Assembly (NCBI RefSeq): GCF_030268965.1
Contig: NZ_BSSE01000039.1
Span: 1-57,115, forward strand
Direction: 5' to 3'
From: Microtetraspora sp. NBRC 16547
GTDB taxonomy: Bacteria; Actinomycetota; Actinomycetes; Streptosporangiales; Streptosporangiaceae
Length of the DNA: 57,115 nt
This document shows positions 17,745-25,920 of the stretch, piece by piece; the stretch's first letter is position 1, and each line of letters begins with the position of its first letter. Under the pieces are notes generated by a model. That model saw nothing but the letters and a program-made list of their open reading frames with translations. It searched no databases and was not told the DNA's origin. The translations under genes and the position numbers were made by a program.

Positions 17745-18956
17745 ATGGATTTCGGGTTCGACGATGTCACGCTGGAGCTGCGCGAGCGGTTGACGGCGTT
17801 CATGGACGAGTGCGTCTACCCCGCCGAGCCGGTCTTCGCCGAGCAGGCGGCCGCCGGCGGCTGGTCCCCGCCGCCGGTGCTGGAGGAGCTGAAGGCCGAG
17901 GCCCGCCGCCGTGGCCTGTGGAACCTCTTCCTGCCGGGGGAGGAGGGCGCGGGCCTCACGAACCTCCAGTACGCCCCGCTCGCCGAGGTCATGGGCCGGT
18001 CCCCGGCCATCGCGCCCCCGGCCACCAACTGCGCCGCGCCGGACACCGGCAACATGGAACTGCTCGCCCAGTTCGGCAGCGACTGGCAGCGCAAGCAGTA
18101 CCTTGAGCCGCTGCTCGACGGCCGGATCCGCTCCGCGTTCGCGATGACGGAGCCCGACGTCGCCTCCTCCGACGCGACCAACATCTCCACGTCGATCACC
18201 AGGGACGGCGGGGAGTACGTCATCAACGGCCGCAAGTGGTTCATCACCGGGGCGATGAACCCGAACTGCGCGGTCTTCATCGTGATGGGGCAGACCGACC
18301 CGGAAGCGCCGTCGCACCGCAGGCAGAGCATGATCCTGGTCCCGCGCGACGCGCTCGGGCTGACGGTCCGGCGCGGGATGACGGTCTTCGGCTACGACGA
18401 CGCCGACCACGGCGGCCACGCCGAGGTGCTCTTCGAGGATGTACGGGTGCCCGCCGACCATCTGATCGGCGAGGAGGGCGGCGGGTTCGCGATCGCCCAG
18501 GCCAGGCTCGGTCCCGGCCGGATCCACCACTGCATGCGCCTGATCGGCATGGCCGAGCGCGCGGTCGAGATGATGTGCCGCCGCACGTTGGCGCGGACCG
18601 CCTTCGGCAGGCCGATCGCCCAGCAGGGCGTGGTCCAGGACTGGATCGCGGAGTCCCGGGTGAAGATCGAGCAGCTGCGCCTGCTCGTGCTGAAGACGGC
18701 CTGGCTGATGGACACCGTGGGCAACCGCGGCGCCCACACCGAGATCCAGGCCATCAAGATCGCGACGCCGGTCACGGTGGAGTGGATCCTCGACAAGGCC
18801 ATCCAGGCGCACGGAGGCGGCGGCGTCAGCCAGGACTTCCCGCTGGCGGCCCTGTGGGCGGGAGCCCGGAGTCTGCGGTTCGCCGACGGCCCGGACGAGG
18901 TGCACAAGCGTTCCCTGGCGTACCGGGAGCTCAAGAAGCACATGGGCGCGGTCTAG
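17745..18956 (+). CDS. Acyl-CoA dehydrogenase (ACAD10/11-like)
   Basis: 403 residues from ATG 17745. ACAD features: FAD/substrate segment FAMTEPDVASSDATNI (~residue 129), the middle beta-domain INGRKWFITGAMN (~160), C-terminal FGRPIAQQGVVQDWIAESRV (~288) and IQAHGGGGVSQDFPLA (~352). The usual catalytic position reads DGPDEVH instead of EGTxEI, a feature of the ACAD10/11-like branch that handles hydroxy or branched acyl-CoAs. The pairing with the preceding kinase supports that branch. It is membrane-free, tetramer-type, 403 residues as expected. Confidence 0.92.
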   Translation: MDFGFDDVTLELRERLTAFMDECVYPAEPVFAEQAAAGGWSPPPVLEELKAEARRRGLWNLFLPGEEGAGLTNLQYAPLAEVMGRSPAIAPPATNCAAPDTGNMELLAQFGSDWQRKQYLEPLLDGRIRSAFAMTEPDVASSDATNISTSITRDGGEYVINGRKWFITGAMNPNCAVFIVMGQTDPEAPSHRRQSMILVPRDALGLTVRRGMTVFGYDDADHGGHAEVLFEDVRVPADHLIGEEGGGFAIAQARLGPGRIHHCMRLIGMAERAVEMMCRRTLARTAFGRPIAQQGVVQDWIAESRVKIEQLRLLVLKTAWLMDTVGNRGAHTEIQAIKIATPVTVEWILDKAIQAHGGGGVSQDFPLAALWAGARSLRFADGPDEVHKRSLAYRELKKHMGAV

Positions 18957-19160
18957 TGCCCCTCCCGGCAATCTTTGCCCCGTCGCGTCGCCCAGGGCGG
19001 CACCTCGCCGCGTTGTCGTCGTCGCTCGTAGGCTCCGCTACGACCTCCTCCTCCGCCTTGCCATGCACCACCCTGGACACCGCTCCTTCCGGGCAAACCT
19101 TGCCGGTCACGGCACTCGCGCAGCCCGGGACGGCACCGTCGCGTTGTGGAGGGATATTTC
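18957..19160. other. 204-bp intergenic spacer inside the operon with a repeat-like hairpin
   Basis: An unusually long gap for this otherwise compact operon. It holds a hairpin TCGTAG-N6-CTACGA at 19026-19043 set in a pyrimidine-biased stretch (CCTCCTCCTCCGCC) and a second imperfect complementarity between CCCGGCAATCTTTGCCC and GGGCAAACCTTGCCGG (18964 and 19096). It has the look of a dispersed extragenic repeat rather than a gene. No coding frame is convincing. Confidence 0.55.
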
Positions 19161-20333
19161 ATGACATGGAGTGAAACGATGGTGCGGGAGCGCGCCCGCG
19201 CCTTCCTCGCCGCCAACGACCCCTCGGCCATGGACCGGCTGGATTTCCTGCGGGCCAGGTTCGACGCAGGGCTCGCCTGGGTGCACTTCCCCGAGGGGCT
19301 CGGCGGCCTCGGAGCGCCGCGCGATCTCCAGACCACCGTGGAGAGCGAGCTGCGGGGGACCCCGGACAACCGGCCGGGCCGGATCGGCATCGGCCTCGGC
19401 ATGGCGGCGCCGACGATCCTCGGCTTCGGCACCGAGGAGCAGAAGGAGCGCTTCCTGCGCCCGCTGTGGACGGGGGAGGAGGTCTGGTGCCAGCTCTTCA
19501 GCGAGCCCGGCGCCGGATCCGACCTCGCCACGCTCGCCACCCGCGCGGTCAGGGACGGCGGCGAGTGGATCGTGGACGGGCAGAAGGTGTGGACGTCCAG
19601 CGCCCACAACGCCCGGTGGGCGATCCTCGTCGCGCGCACCGACCCGGAGGTGCCCAAGCATCGCGGGCTCACGTACTTCGTCTGTGACATGGAGGCGCCC
19701 GGTGTCGAGGTACGGCCGCTCCGGCAGATCACCGGCGAGGCCGAGTTCAACGAGGTCTTCCTCACCGGGGTCCGGCTCCCGGACTCCCTCCGGCTCGGCG
19801 CGGTCGGCGACGGATGGCGGGTCGCGCAGGCCACGCTGATGAACGAGCGGGTCGCCATCGGCGGGGCGTCCGGCCACCGCACGATGATCGACACTGTCTG
19901 CGAGACCTGGCGGAGCCGCCCCGAGCTGCGCACGCACGACCTGCACCAGCGGTTGCTCCGGCTCTGGGTGGACGCCGAGGTCCTGCGCCTCACCGGGGCG
20001 CGGCTTCGCGAGCAGCTCGCCGTGGGCCGCCCCGGACCCGAGGGATCCGGCATGAAGCTGTCGTTCGCGCGGCTGCACCAGGAGCTGTCCGGCCTGGAGG
20101 TCGAGCTGCTGGGCGAGGACGGCCTGTCCTACGACGACTGGACCTTCCGCCGGCCGGAGACGGTCGACTTCGTCGGGCGCGAGGCGGGCTACCGCTACCT
20201 GCGGGCGAAGGGCAACTCCATCGAAGGCGGCACCTCCGAGATCCTCCGGAACATCATCGCCGAGCGCGTGCTCGGCCTGCCCGCCGAGCCGCGAGCCGAC
20301 AAGGACATCCCCTGGAAGGACCTGCCGCGATGA
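19161..20333 (+). CDS. Acyl-CoA dehydrogenase, catalytic-type subunit
   Basis: ATG 19161 is chosen since GGAGGG lies eight bases before it; a GTG at 19146 would place that site inside the gene. The 390-residue protein has LFSEPGAGSDLATLAT (~residue 112), IVDGQKVWTSSAHNARW (~141) and the C-terminal KGNSIEGGTSEILRNIIAER (~352), which carries the conserved EGGTSEI segment of catalytically complete actinobacterial ACADs. It overlaps the next ACAD gene by ATGA. Adjacent ACAD pairs in actinobacteria (for example the FadE26/27 type) form alpha2-beta2 heterotetramers acting on sterol side chains or similar acyl-CoAs; the same is likely here. Confidence 0.92.
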   Translation: MTWSETMVRERARAFLAANDPSAMDRLDFLRARFDAGLAWVHFPEGLGGLGAPRDLQTTVESELRGTPDNRPGRIGIGLGMAAPTILGFGTEEQKERFLRPLWTGEEVWCQLFSEPGAGSDLATLATRAVRDGGEWIVDGQKVWTSSAHNARWAILVARTDPEVPKHRGLTYFVCDMEAPGVEVRPLRQITGEAEFNEVFLTGVRLPDSLRLGAVGDGWRVAQATLMNERVAIGGASGHRTMIDTVCETWRSRPELRTHDLHQRLLRLWVDAEVLRLTGARLREQLAVGRPGPEGSGMKLSFARLHQELSGLEVELLGEDGLSYDDWTFRRPETVDFVGREAGYRYLRAKGNSIEGGTSEILRNIIAERVLGLPAEPRADKDIPWKDLPR

Positions 20334-21553
20334 CGACGCCACCGGTCTCACTGCTCTACACGGAGGTCGAGGAGGAGCTCCGGGCGGCGGTCCGCGCCCT
20401 GCTCGCGGACGCGTGCCCCCACGCGGCGGTCCTCGCCCGGATCGAGTCGGCCACGCCGTACGACGGGGATCTGTGGAAGGCACTCGCGCGGGACATCGGC
20501 GCGGCGGGGCTGCTCGTCCCCGAGGAGCTCGGCGGCGCGGGCGCGTCGGCCCGCGAGGCGGCGGTCGTGCTGGAGGAGCTGGGCCGGGCCGTCGCGCCCG
20601 TCCCGTTCCTCACCAGCGCCGTGGTCGCCACCCGCGCCCTGCTCGCCGCCCGTACGGCCGGGGTGGCCGGGGGGAGCGGGGTGGCCGACGAGCTGCTGGA
20701 ACGGCTCGCCTCCGGGGAGATCACGGCGGCTCTCGCGGTGTCCTTCGCGGCTTCGCCGTACCGGCCGGTGGGCGCCGAGGTGACGTACGAGCCGGGTACG
20801 GGCGAGACCGGCGCCTGTGATGTGGTGGTGAGCGGGCGGGTGACGGGCGTGGCCGGGGCGGAGGCGGCGGACGTGCTGCTGGTCTCCGCGAGCCTGCCGG
20901 GGCGGGAGGAGAGTGCGCTGATCGCGGTCGAGACCCGGGAGCAGGGCGTCGCGATCACCCCCATGACGTCGCTCGACCTGACCCGCCCGGTGGCCATGGT
21001 GTCTTTCGGCTCGGCCAGGGGGCGGATCGTCGCTCGGAGCGAGTCCACTCGGAGCGAGTCCATCGTGCGGGACGCCATCGCGTTCGGGGCGGGACTGCTC
21101 GCCTCGGAGCAGCTCGGGCTGGCCGAGTGGTGCCTGAGCGCCACGGTGGAGTACGTCAAGGAGCGCAAGCAGTTCGCCCGCCCGGTGGGGTCGTTCCAGG
21201 CGCTCAAGCACCGGCTGGCGGATCTGTGGCTGGAGATCGGCGGCGCCCGTGCCGCCGCGCGCAACGCCGCCGGCGCCCTCGCGGCCGGTTATCTCGGTGG
21301 TCCCGGGGCCGGTTGTCCCGGGGGTCCCGGGGGCTCGGCGGTGGCGGTCGCGGTGGCGCAGGCCCATTGCGGGGACGTGGCGGTGCACGCCGCCGAGGAG
21401 TGCGTCCAGCTACACGGCGGGATCGGGATCACCTGGGAGCATCCCGCGCACCTCTATCTCAAGCGGGCGAAGGCCGATCAGATCGCCTTCGGCACTCCGG
21501 GAGAGCATCGGACCGCCCTCGCGGGTCTCGTGGACGTCCCGGCACCGGCCTGA
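20330..21553 (+). CDS. Acyl-CoA dehydrogenase, partner subunit
   Basis: Starts at ATG 20330, overlapping the previous stop (ATGA), so the two are translationally coupled. The 407-residue product has the ACAD helical N-domain (LLVPEELGGAGASAREAAVV, ~residue 57), a divergent middle domain, EYVKERKQFARPVGSFQALK (~279) and ECVQLHGGIGITWEHPAHLY (~363). The C-terminal position that is EGTSEI in complete enzymes reads FGTPGEH, so this subunit probably lacks the catalytic base and works as the second subunit of a heterotetramer with the preceding protein. A Gly/Pro-rich insert (bases ~21290-21335) looks like a recent loop expansion. Confidence 0.9.
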   Translation: MTTPPVSLLYTEVEEELRAAVRALLADACPHAAVLARIESATPYDGDLWKALARDIGAAGLLVPEELGGAGASAREAAVVLEELGRAVAPVPFLTSAVVATRALLAARTAGVAGGSGVADELLERLASGEITAALAVSFAASPYRPVGAEVTYEPGTGETGACDVVVSGRVTGVAGAEAADVLLVSASLPGREESALIAVETREQGVAITPMTSLDLTRPVAMVSFGSARGRIVARSESTRSESIVRDAIAFGAGLLASEQLGLAEWCLSATVEYVKERKQFARPVGSFQALKHRLADLWLEIGGARAAARNAAGALAAGYLGGPGAGCPGGPGGSAVAVAVAQAHCGDVAVHAAEECVQLHGGIGITWEHPAHLYLKRAKADQIAFGTPGEHRTALAGLVDVPAPA

Positions 21554-21554
21554 G

Positions 21555-21600
21555 GTCGTCGAAACTCCGGTCGTCGAAACTCCGGCTGTCAGGACTCCGG
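21555..21600. repeat. 15-bp tandem repeat between convergent genes
   Basis: GTCGTCGAAACTCCG occurs twice in direct tandem, followed by a decayed third unit (CTGTCAGGACTCCGG). It lies between the acyl-CoA dehydrogenase stop and the end of tetR. No hairpin terminator is evident. Confidence 0.6.
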
Positions 21601-22188
21601 CCGCAGCGACGCGAGCAGGAGGTCGGCGAAGTGGCGGCCGACCTCCGCTCCCGTGAGCGGTCCGTCGGGGTTGTACCAGGTGCCGAGGTGGTGGACCGAG
21701 CCGAAGAAGAAGTCGACCACCATCTCGGCCGGGATGTCCGCGCGGAACACGCCGGTTCGCTGGCCCTCGGTGACCAGGTCGCGGAAACGCTCGTGGTAGC
21801 GGCGGCGCTCGGCCCGGACCATTTTGCGGGTGTCCGGGGCGAGCTGGTACATCGACCGGAAGAAGATCTTCGAGTCGTCGAGGTTGTCGACCGTGGTCGC
21901 GACCACGTCCACCGCGGCGGCGTGCAGGCGCTCCGCGACCGGGCCCTCCGCCTCGGCGAACGCCGTCAGGCGCTCCATCTGCATACGCAGAAGCCGGGCG
22001 TAGATCTCGTGGAGCAGGTCGTCCTTCGAGGCGAAGTAGTGGTACATGGCGCCCTTGGTGACCCCGGCCGCCGTGACGATCTCCTGGACGGACGTGCTCT
22101 CGAAGCCGCGGTCGGCGAACAGGCGCGTGGCCTCGGCGAGCAGGCGATGCCGTACGGGCTCCTCGACCGTGACTCCGCTGCGCGCCAT
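21589..22188 (-). CDS. TetR family regulator of the acyl-CoA operon
   Basis: 199 residues from ATG 22188, preceded by GGAGGGG. N-terminal HTH about residues 14-58 (ATRLFADRGFESTSVQEIVTAAG then KGAMYHYFASKDDLLHEIY, quoted in two parts) and a C-terminal domain like the KstR2/FadR-type TetR proteins with VDFFFGSVHHLGTWYNPDGP. Proteins of this group bind acyl-CoA and repress beta-oxidation or sterol genes. The gene is convergent with the third acyl-CoA dehydrogenase and shares its operator sequence with the operon promoter 5.5 kb away, which indicates autoregulation plus control of that operon. Confidence 0.9.
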   Translation of the reverse strand: MARSGVTVEEPVRHRLLAEATRLFADRGFESTSVQEIVTAAGVTKGAMYHYFASKDDLLHEIYARLLRMQMERLTAFAEAEGPVAERLHAAAVDVVATTVDNLDDSKIFFRSMYQLAPDTRKMVRAERRRYHERFRDLVTEGQRTGVFRADIPAEMVVDFFFGSVHHLGTWYNPDGPLTGAEVGRHFADLLLASLRPES

Positions 22189-22223
22189 GGTGACCCCTCC
22201 CTGATGTGATGGGCACCCAGCAT

Positions 22224-22237
22224 ACCGACTGGTCGGT
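22224..22237. promoter_or_regulatory. TetR operator upstream of tetR
   Basis: ACCGACTGGTCGGT has perfect 6-bp arms (ACCGAC/GTCGGT) around a TG centre. It lies 36 bp before the tetR start and matches the site at 16715-16731. It fits the A(C/T)CGACCGGTCGGT-type operators of acyl-CoA responsive TetR regulators. Confidence 0.82.
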
Positions 22238-22370
22238 TCTGAGAATTCTTCCGGGTATATGTCTTTGTTGCGGAAATGCGACTCTTTGCGACCTGGAGCT
22301 CCGTTTTCGAGACCTGGAGCCCCCATTCGGTTAGCGTTGGGAGAGCAGTCCTGATCTCGGGGGGCATCCG

Positions 22371-23150
22371 GTGCCAAGCGGGTCCATCTACGTGCCGCGC
22401 GACGAGAAGTTTACCGGCGCGTCGCCGCAGAACCTCTACGTGACCTTCTGGTTCGCGGGGCGCAAGAGCCGCCTCTGGACGCGCGGGGTCATCGGCGTGG
22501 CGGGGTTCGCCGGCGGCAGCCTGCTGGCGGCCCGGTTCGGCTGGTCCGACACCCTGCTCGCCGGGCTCGTGACGGGCGGCCTGGCCGCGCTCGCCGACTT
22601 CCTGGTCGCGTGGCGGTCCTTCGCCCGTACGGCCGTGTGGCGGGGCAGCAGGCGCGGCGAGATCCGCACCGGCCGGCTGCTGCGCCGCGGCCTGACCCGG
22701 CACGGTTACCGCGTCATGGACGGCCGCGCCGTACCCGGAGAGGCGTCGATCGACCACCTCGTCATCGGGCCCGGCGGGGTGTGGATCGTGGACAACGAGG
22801 CGTGGTCGCCGGACACCTACATCGCGAGGTACGGCGACCGCCTGTTCTTCGACGAGAAGTTCGGCACCTCGGTCGCGAAGGGACTGATCGGCGCCGCCTC
22901 GGCGCTGGCCGCGCTGCTGGCCCGCGAGACGGGGATCGACGTCACGATCTCGCCGGTGCTGGCCGTCCACAGCGGCAAGATCGAGGGCCGGGGCGGGACG
23001 GTCACCGGTGAGGGGCTGACCGTCGCCTACCCGCACAAGGTCGCCCGCTGGATCCGCTCCGAGCCGAACGGATCGCTGACGGAGGAGCAGGTCGAACTGC
23101 TCGCCCGGACCGCCGCCCGCATCCTGCGCGGCTCCAGGCTGCGTTTCTGA
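22371..23150 (+). CDS. NERD domain-containing membrane protein
   Basis: 259 residues from GTG 22371. After a short cytosolic head come two hydrophobic helices (about residues 38-56 and 60-78), then an NERD (nuclease-related) domain from ~95 with the pattern RTGRLLRRGLTRHGYRVMDG, SIDHLVIGPGGVWIVDNEAW. The IDHL/GPGGVWIVDNE stretch holds the Asp and Glu expected at the restriction-endonuclease-like active site; the usual downstream QxK is not clear. NERD proteins are thought to act on nucleic acids, but no function is established for membrane-anchored ones. It stands alone. Confidence 0.85.
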   Translation: MPSGSIYVPRDEKFTGASPQNLYVTFWFAGRKSRLWTRGVIGVAGFAGGSLLAARFGWSDTLLAGLVTGGLAALADFLVAWRSFARTAVWRGSRRGEIRTGRLLRRGLTRHGYRVMDGRAVPGEASIDHLVIGPGGVWIVDNEAWSPDTYIARYGDRLFFDEKFGTSVAKGLIGAASALAALLARETGIDVTISPVLAVHSGKIEGRGGTVTGEGLTVAYPHKVARWIRSEPNGSLTEEQVELLARTAARILRGSRLRF

Positions 23151-23220
23151 ACCTGCTCCGCTGCCGCGCTTCCGGATTCTCTGCTTCCGGGTTCTGCGCC
23201 ATGTCTCCCGCCGCCGCGTT

Positions 23221-24630
23221 CTAGGCGAGATCCTCGATGAACGTGACGAGTTGAGCGACATTTCGGCATTCGTACATCGGGACGATCCCGGCGTACGCGG
23301 TGGCGACGGAGTCACCGGTGTCCCACTGCGGGTGCGGCTCGGGGTTGAGCCAGTAGGCGTGCCGCGCCTCCCCGGCCAGCCGTCCGAGCACGTCGAGCGC
23401 GGGCGGCTGATAGTTGGAACGGGCGTCGCCCAGGATCAGCAGCGACGTCCTGGGGCCGATCGCGTCGCCGTACCGCTCGGCGAACTTCGTGAAGACGTGG
23501 CCGTAGTTCGTCCGCCCGAATCTCGCCATGTCGGCTTCCTTCGTGATCCGGGTGATGGCGTCCAGCACGTCGGCGCCGGGCCGGAAGAACGCGGTGATCT
23601 CGTCCACGTGGTCCACGAACGCGAACGCCCGCACCTTGGTGAACTGCTCGCGCAGCGCGAACGTCAGCAGCAGCGTGAAATGCGAGAACGCGGCGACCGA
23701 GTCGCTCGCGTCGCACAGGATCACGAGTTCCGGCTTGTGCGGGCGGCGCGGCCGCAGATGCGTGGTGAGCGGCACCCCGCCCGTGGACAGCGAGGCCCGC
23801 ACCGTGCGCCGGAAGTCGAGCCGTCCCCGATGTCCCCGTTTCTGCTTGGCGGTGAGCCGGGTGGCGAGGCGGCGGGCGAGTGGGTACACCTCCCGGCGCA
23901 GCCGGGCCAGTTCGTCCTTAGTCAGGCGGAGGAAGTCCACGCGGTCGATCGGCGGCCCCACGGTCGCCTTCGCGATCTTCTCGATGCCGGATTCCTCGGC
24001 GATCCTGCGCCGGACATCGGAGGCGACGGCCTCCTCGAACTTCCGGATGCTCCGGGCTATCCGCTCGCGGGCGAGCTTCTCGGGGACACCGCCCCGCTCG
24101 GGAAGCATCCGGTCCAGCATCCGCGCGATCAGCGTCTGCGGGGAGAGGGCGCGCAGCACCACGTACGAGAACCACGACTGCCGGTGCCCCGAGGCCGGCA
24201 CCTTGCCGAACCGCTCCACCATCGCCCGGGCGAACGCCCGGAACGCCGGATCGTCCGGATCGCCCATCAGCAGGTCGGCCAGCCGGTCCCGTAACTCGGC
24301 GAGTTCGGCCGGCTCGGGCGGCGCGGGCATGTCGGGTGGCGCGGGCTGTGCGGGGCGCCCCGTGCGGTCGCCGCTGTGCACCGGCGGGCCGTACCCGTCG
24401 GAGATCACGGGCGGGAACCACAGGTCGAACAGCGCGTCGAAGCCGGGACGGTGCTGGTGGCGCTTGACCAGCGTGGCCGCGTACGCCTCCCGGAGCGTCT
24501 CGCGTTCGGCCAGGTCGATCACGGTGAGCGCCTTCGCGGCGTCGAGGCCCTCGGCCAAGGAGACCGGCAGCCCCGCCCCACGCAACGCGTGCACGAACGC
24601 CACGTGCCGGTCGAGCAGCGGTTCGCTCAT
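23221..24630 (-). CDS. VWA domain protein (CoxE-like), partner of MoxR ATPase
   Basis: 469 residues from ATG 24630. The N-terminal ~270 residues form a basic helical region; a CoxE-type von Willebrand A domain follows with the metal site LVILCDASDSVAAFSHF (~residue 298, DxSxS), ALREQFTKVRAFAFVDHVDE (~325) and TSLLILGDARSNY (~397). The MoxR gene lies immediately upstream on the same strand (64 bp). MoxR-VWA pairs act together as chaperone-like systems that insert cofactors or assemble complexes, as CoxD/CoxE do in CO dehydrogenase maturation. The client here is unknown. Confidence 0.9.
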   Translation of the reverse strand: MSEPLLDRHVAFVHALRGAGLPVSLAEGLDAAKALTVIDLAERETLREAYAATLVKRHQHRPGFDALFDLWFPPVISDGYGPPVHSGDRTGRPAQPAPPDMPAPPEPAELAELRDRLADLLMGDPDDPAFRAFARAMVERFGKVPASGHRQSWFSYVVLRALSPQTLIARMLDRMLPERGGVPEKLARERIARSIRKFEEAVASDVRRRIAEESGIEKIAKATVGPPIDRVDFLRLTKDELARLRREVYPLARRLATRLTAKQKRGHRGRLDFRRTVRASLSTGGVPLTTHLRPRRPHKPELVILCDASDSVAAFSHFTLLLTFALREQFTKVRAFAFVDHVDEITAFFRPGADVLDAITRITKEADMARFGRTNYGHVFTKFAERYGDAIGPRTSLLILGDARSNYQPPALDVLGRLAGEARHAYWLNPEPHPQWDTGDSVATAYAGIVPMYECRNVAQLVTFIEDLA

Positions 24631-24694
24631 GTCGCCTCCTCGCCTGGCGGCTCGGGAGACGCGCAGTGGTCGTCGATGCGCTCGCTTCGCTGGG

Positions 24695-25540
24695 TCATGG
24701 CCGGGGCAGCCCGAGCTCCTTGGCGGCCCGGCTCTGGTCGGAGTCGTGCTTGAGCACCACGCCGAGCGTCGCGCCGATCAGCCCCTCGTCCAGGTCCGTA
24801 CGGCCGAGCGCCAGCAGGGTGCGTGCCCAGTCGATGGTCTCCGCGATCGAGGGCGACTTCTTCAGTTCCAGGCTCCGCAGCGTGGCGACCGTACGGGCGA
24901 GGCGCTCGGCGACCTGGCCGGGAAGCTCTGGCACCTGGGCCAGGACGATGTCGCGCTCGCGTTCCGGCGTCGGGTAGCCGAGATGCAGATAGAGGCAGCG
25001 TCGCTTGAGCGCCTCCGACAGCTCCCGGGTCGCGTTCGACGTGAGCACGACGTACGGCCGGCGGGTCGCGATGATCGTGCCGAGCTCGGGGATCGTGACC
25101 TGGTAGTCGGAGAGGATCTCCAGGAGCAGCCCCTCGACCTCCACGTCGGCCTTGTCGGTCTCGTCGATGAGCAGCACAGTCGGCTCGTCGCTCCTGATCG
25201 CCTTCAGGAGCGGGCGTTCCAGGAGGAACTCCTTGGAGAAGATGTCCTCCCACGCCTCATCGTCGGCCTGGATGCGAAGCAGCTGCTTCTTGTAGTTCCA
25301 TTCGTAGAGGGCGCGGGCCTCGTCCAGGCCCTCGTAGCACTGCAACCGGATCAGCCGGGCGCCGGTGGCCTGAGAGATGGCCTTGGCCAGCTGGGTCTTG
25401 CCCACCCCGGCCGGCCCCTCGGTCAGCAGCGGCTTTCCGAGCGCCCCGGCGAGGAACACGGACGTCGCGATGCCGTCGTCGGCAAGGTAGTCCACGGCGG
25501 CGAGCCGCCCCCGGACCTCGTCAGGCGAGGCGAACCACAT
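24695..25540 (-). CDS. MoxR-family AAA+ ATPase
   Basis: 281 residues from ATG 25540. AAA+ motifs: Walker A GPAGVGKTQLAKAI (~residue 43), Walker B VLLIDETDKAD (~120), sensor 1 VVLTSNATRELSEALKRRC (~160, with arginine finger RRC) and a C-terminal lid. The EVEGLLLEILSDYQVTIPE stretch is characteristic of MoxR proteins. It is the first gene of the MoxR-VWA operon. Confidence 0.93.
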   Translation of the reverse strand: MWFASPDEVRGRLAAVDYLADDGIATSVFLAGALGKPLLTEGPAGVGKTQLAKAISQATGARLIRLQCYEGLDEARALYEWNYKKQLLRIQADDEAWEDIFSKEFLLERPLLKAIRSDEPTVLLIDETDKADVEVEGLLLEILSDYQVTIPELGTIIATRRPYVVLTSNATRELSEALKRRCLYLHLGYPTPERERDIVLAQVPELPGQVAERLARTVATLRSLELKKSPSIAETIDWARTLLALGRTDLDEGLIGATLGVVLKHDSDQSRAAKELGLPRP

Positions 25541-25588
25541 CGACGCTCCTCTTGATCGAACCGAATGTTGTTCTAGTTTAGCCCGGTT

Positions 25589-25616
25589 TTGACGGGTCTG
25601 TGTGGTGCGATAACCT
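25589..25616 (+). promoter_or_regulatory. Promoter of the tRNA-Lys gene
   Basis: TTGACG at 25589-25594 and TAACCT at 25611-25616, 16 bp apart, ending 12 bp before the tRNA. It fits a housekeeping sigma-70-type promoter. Confidence 0.6.
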
Positions 25617-25628
25617 CTAACTGCTCAC

Positions 25629-25702
25629 GCGCCGCTAGCTCAGTTGGTTAGAGCAGCTGACTCTTAATCAGCGGGTCCGGGGTTCGAGTCCCTGGCGGCG
25701 CA
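25629..25702 (+). tRNA. tRNA-Lys (anticodon CTT), CCA encoded
   Basis: Complete cloverleaf: acceptor GCGCCGC/GCGGCGC, D arm GCTC...GAGC, anticodon stem GCTGA/TCAGC with loop CTCTTAA (anticodon CTT, decoding AAG), T arm with GGTTCGAGTCC, discriminator A and encoded CCA at 25703-25705. Followed at once by a terminator. As a tRNA next to an integrase remnant it is the likely historical attachment site. Confidence 0.97.
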
Positions 25703-25707
25703 CCAGC

Positions 25708-25746
25708 AAGAAGCCCAGGTCGGTACGTCTGACCTGGGTTTTCTTC
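25708..25746 (+). terminator. Intrinsic terminator after tRNA-Lys
   Basis: AAGAAGCCCAGGTC pairs with GACCTGGGTTTTCTT around a 9-base loop, with a U-rich 3' side. It begins 5 bases after the CCA end. Confidence 0.85.
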
Positions 25747-25920
25747 ATTTGGAGCCCACCCCAACGGCGCCCTGTGCCCCATCCTGATCATGATGGTTGC
25801 TCCGTGGTTGCTCGTCTGTCGTGATCTTGTTTCCGTCATGATCCATCTGCGGTTCATGGCTCTGTCGGTCGTGATCACATGGACGGCCGGCAGTGATCGT
25901 GGTCCGATTACCCTGTCGCC

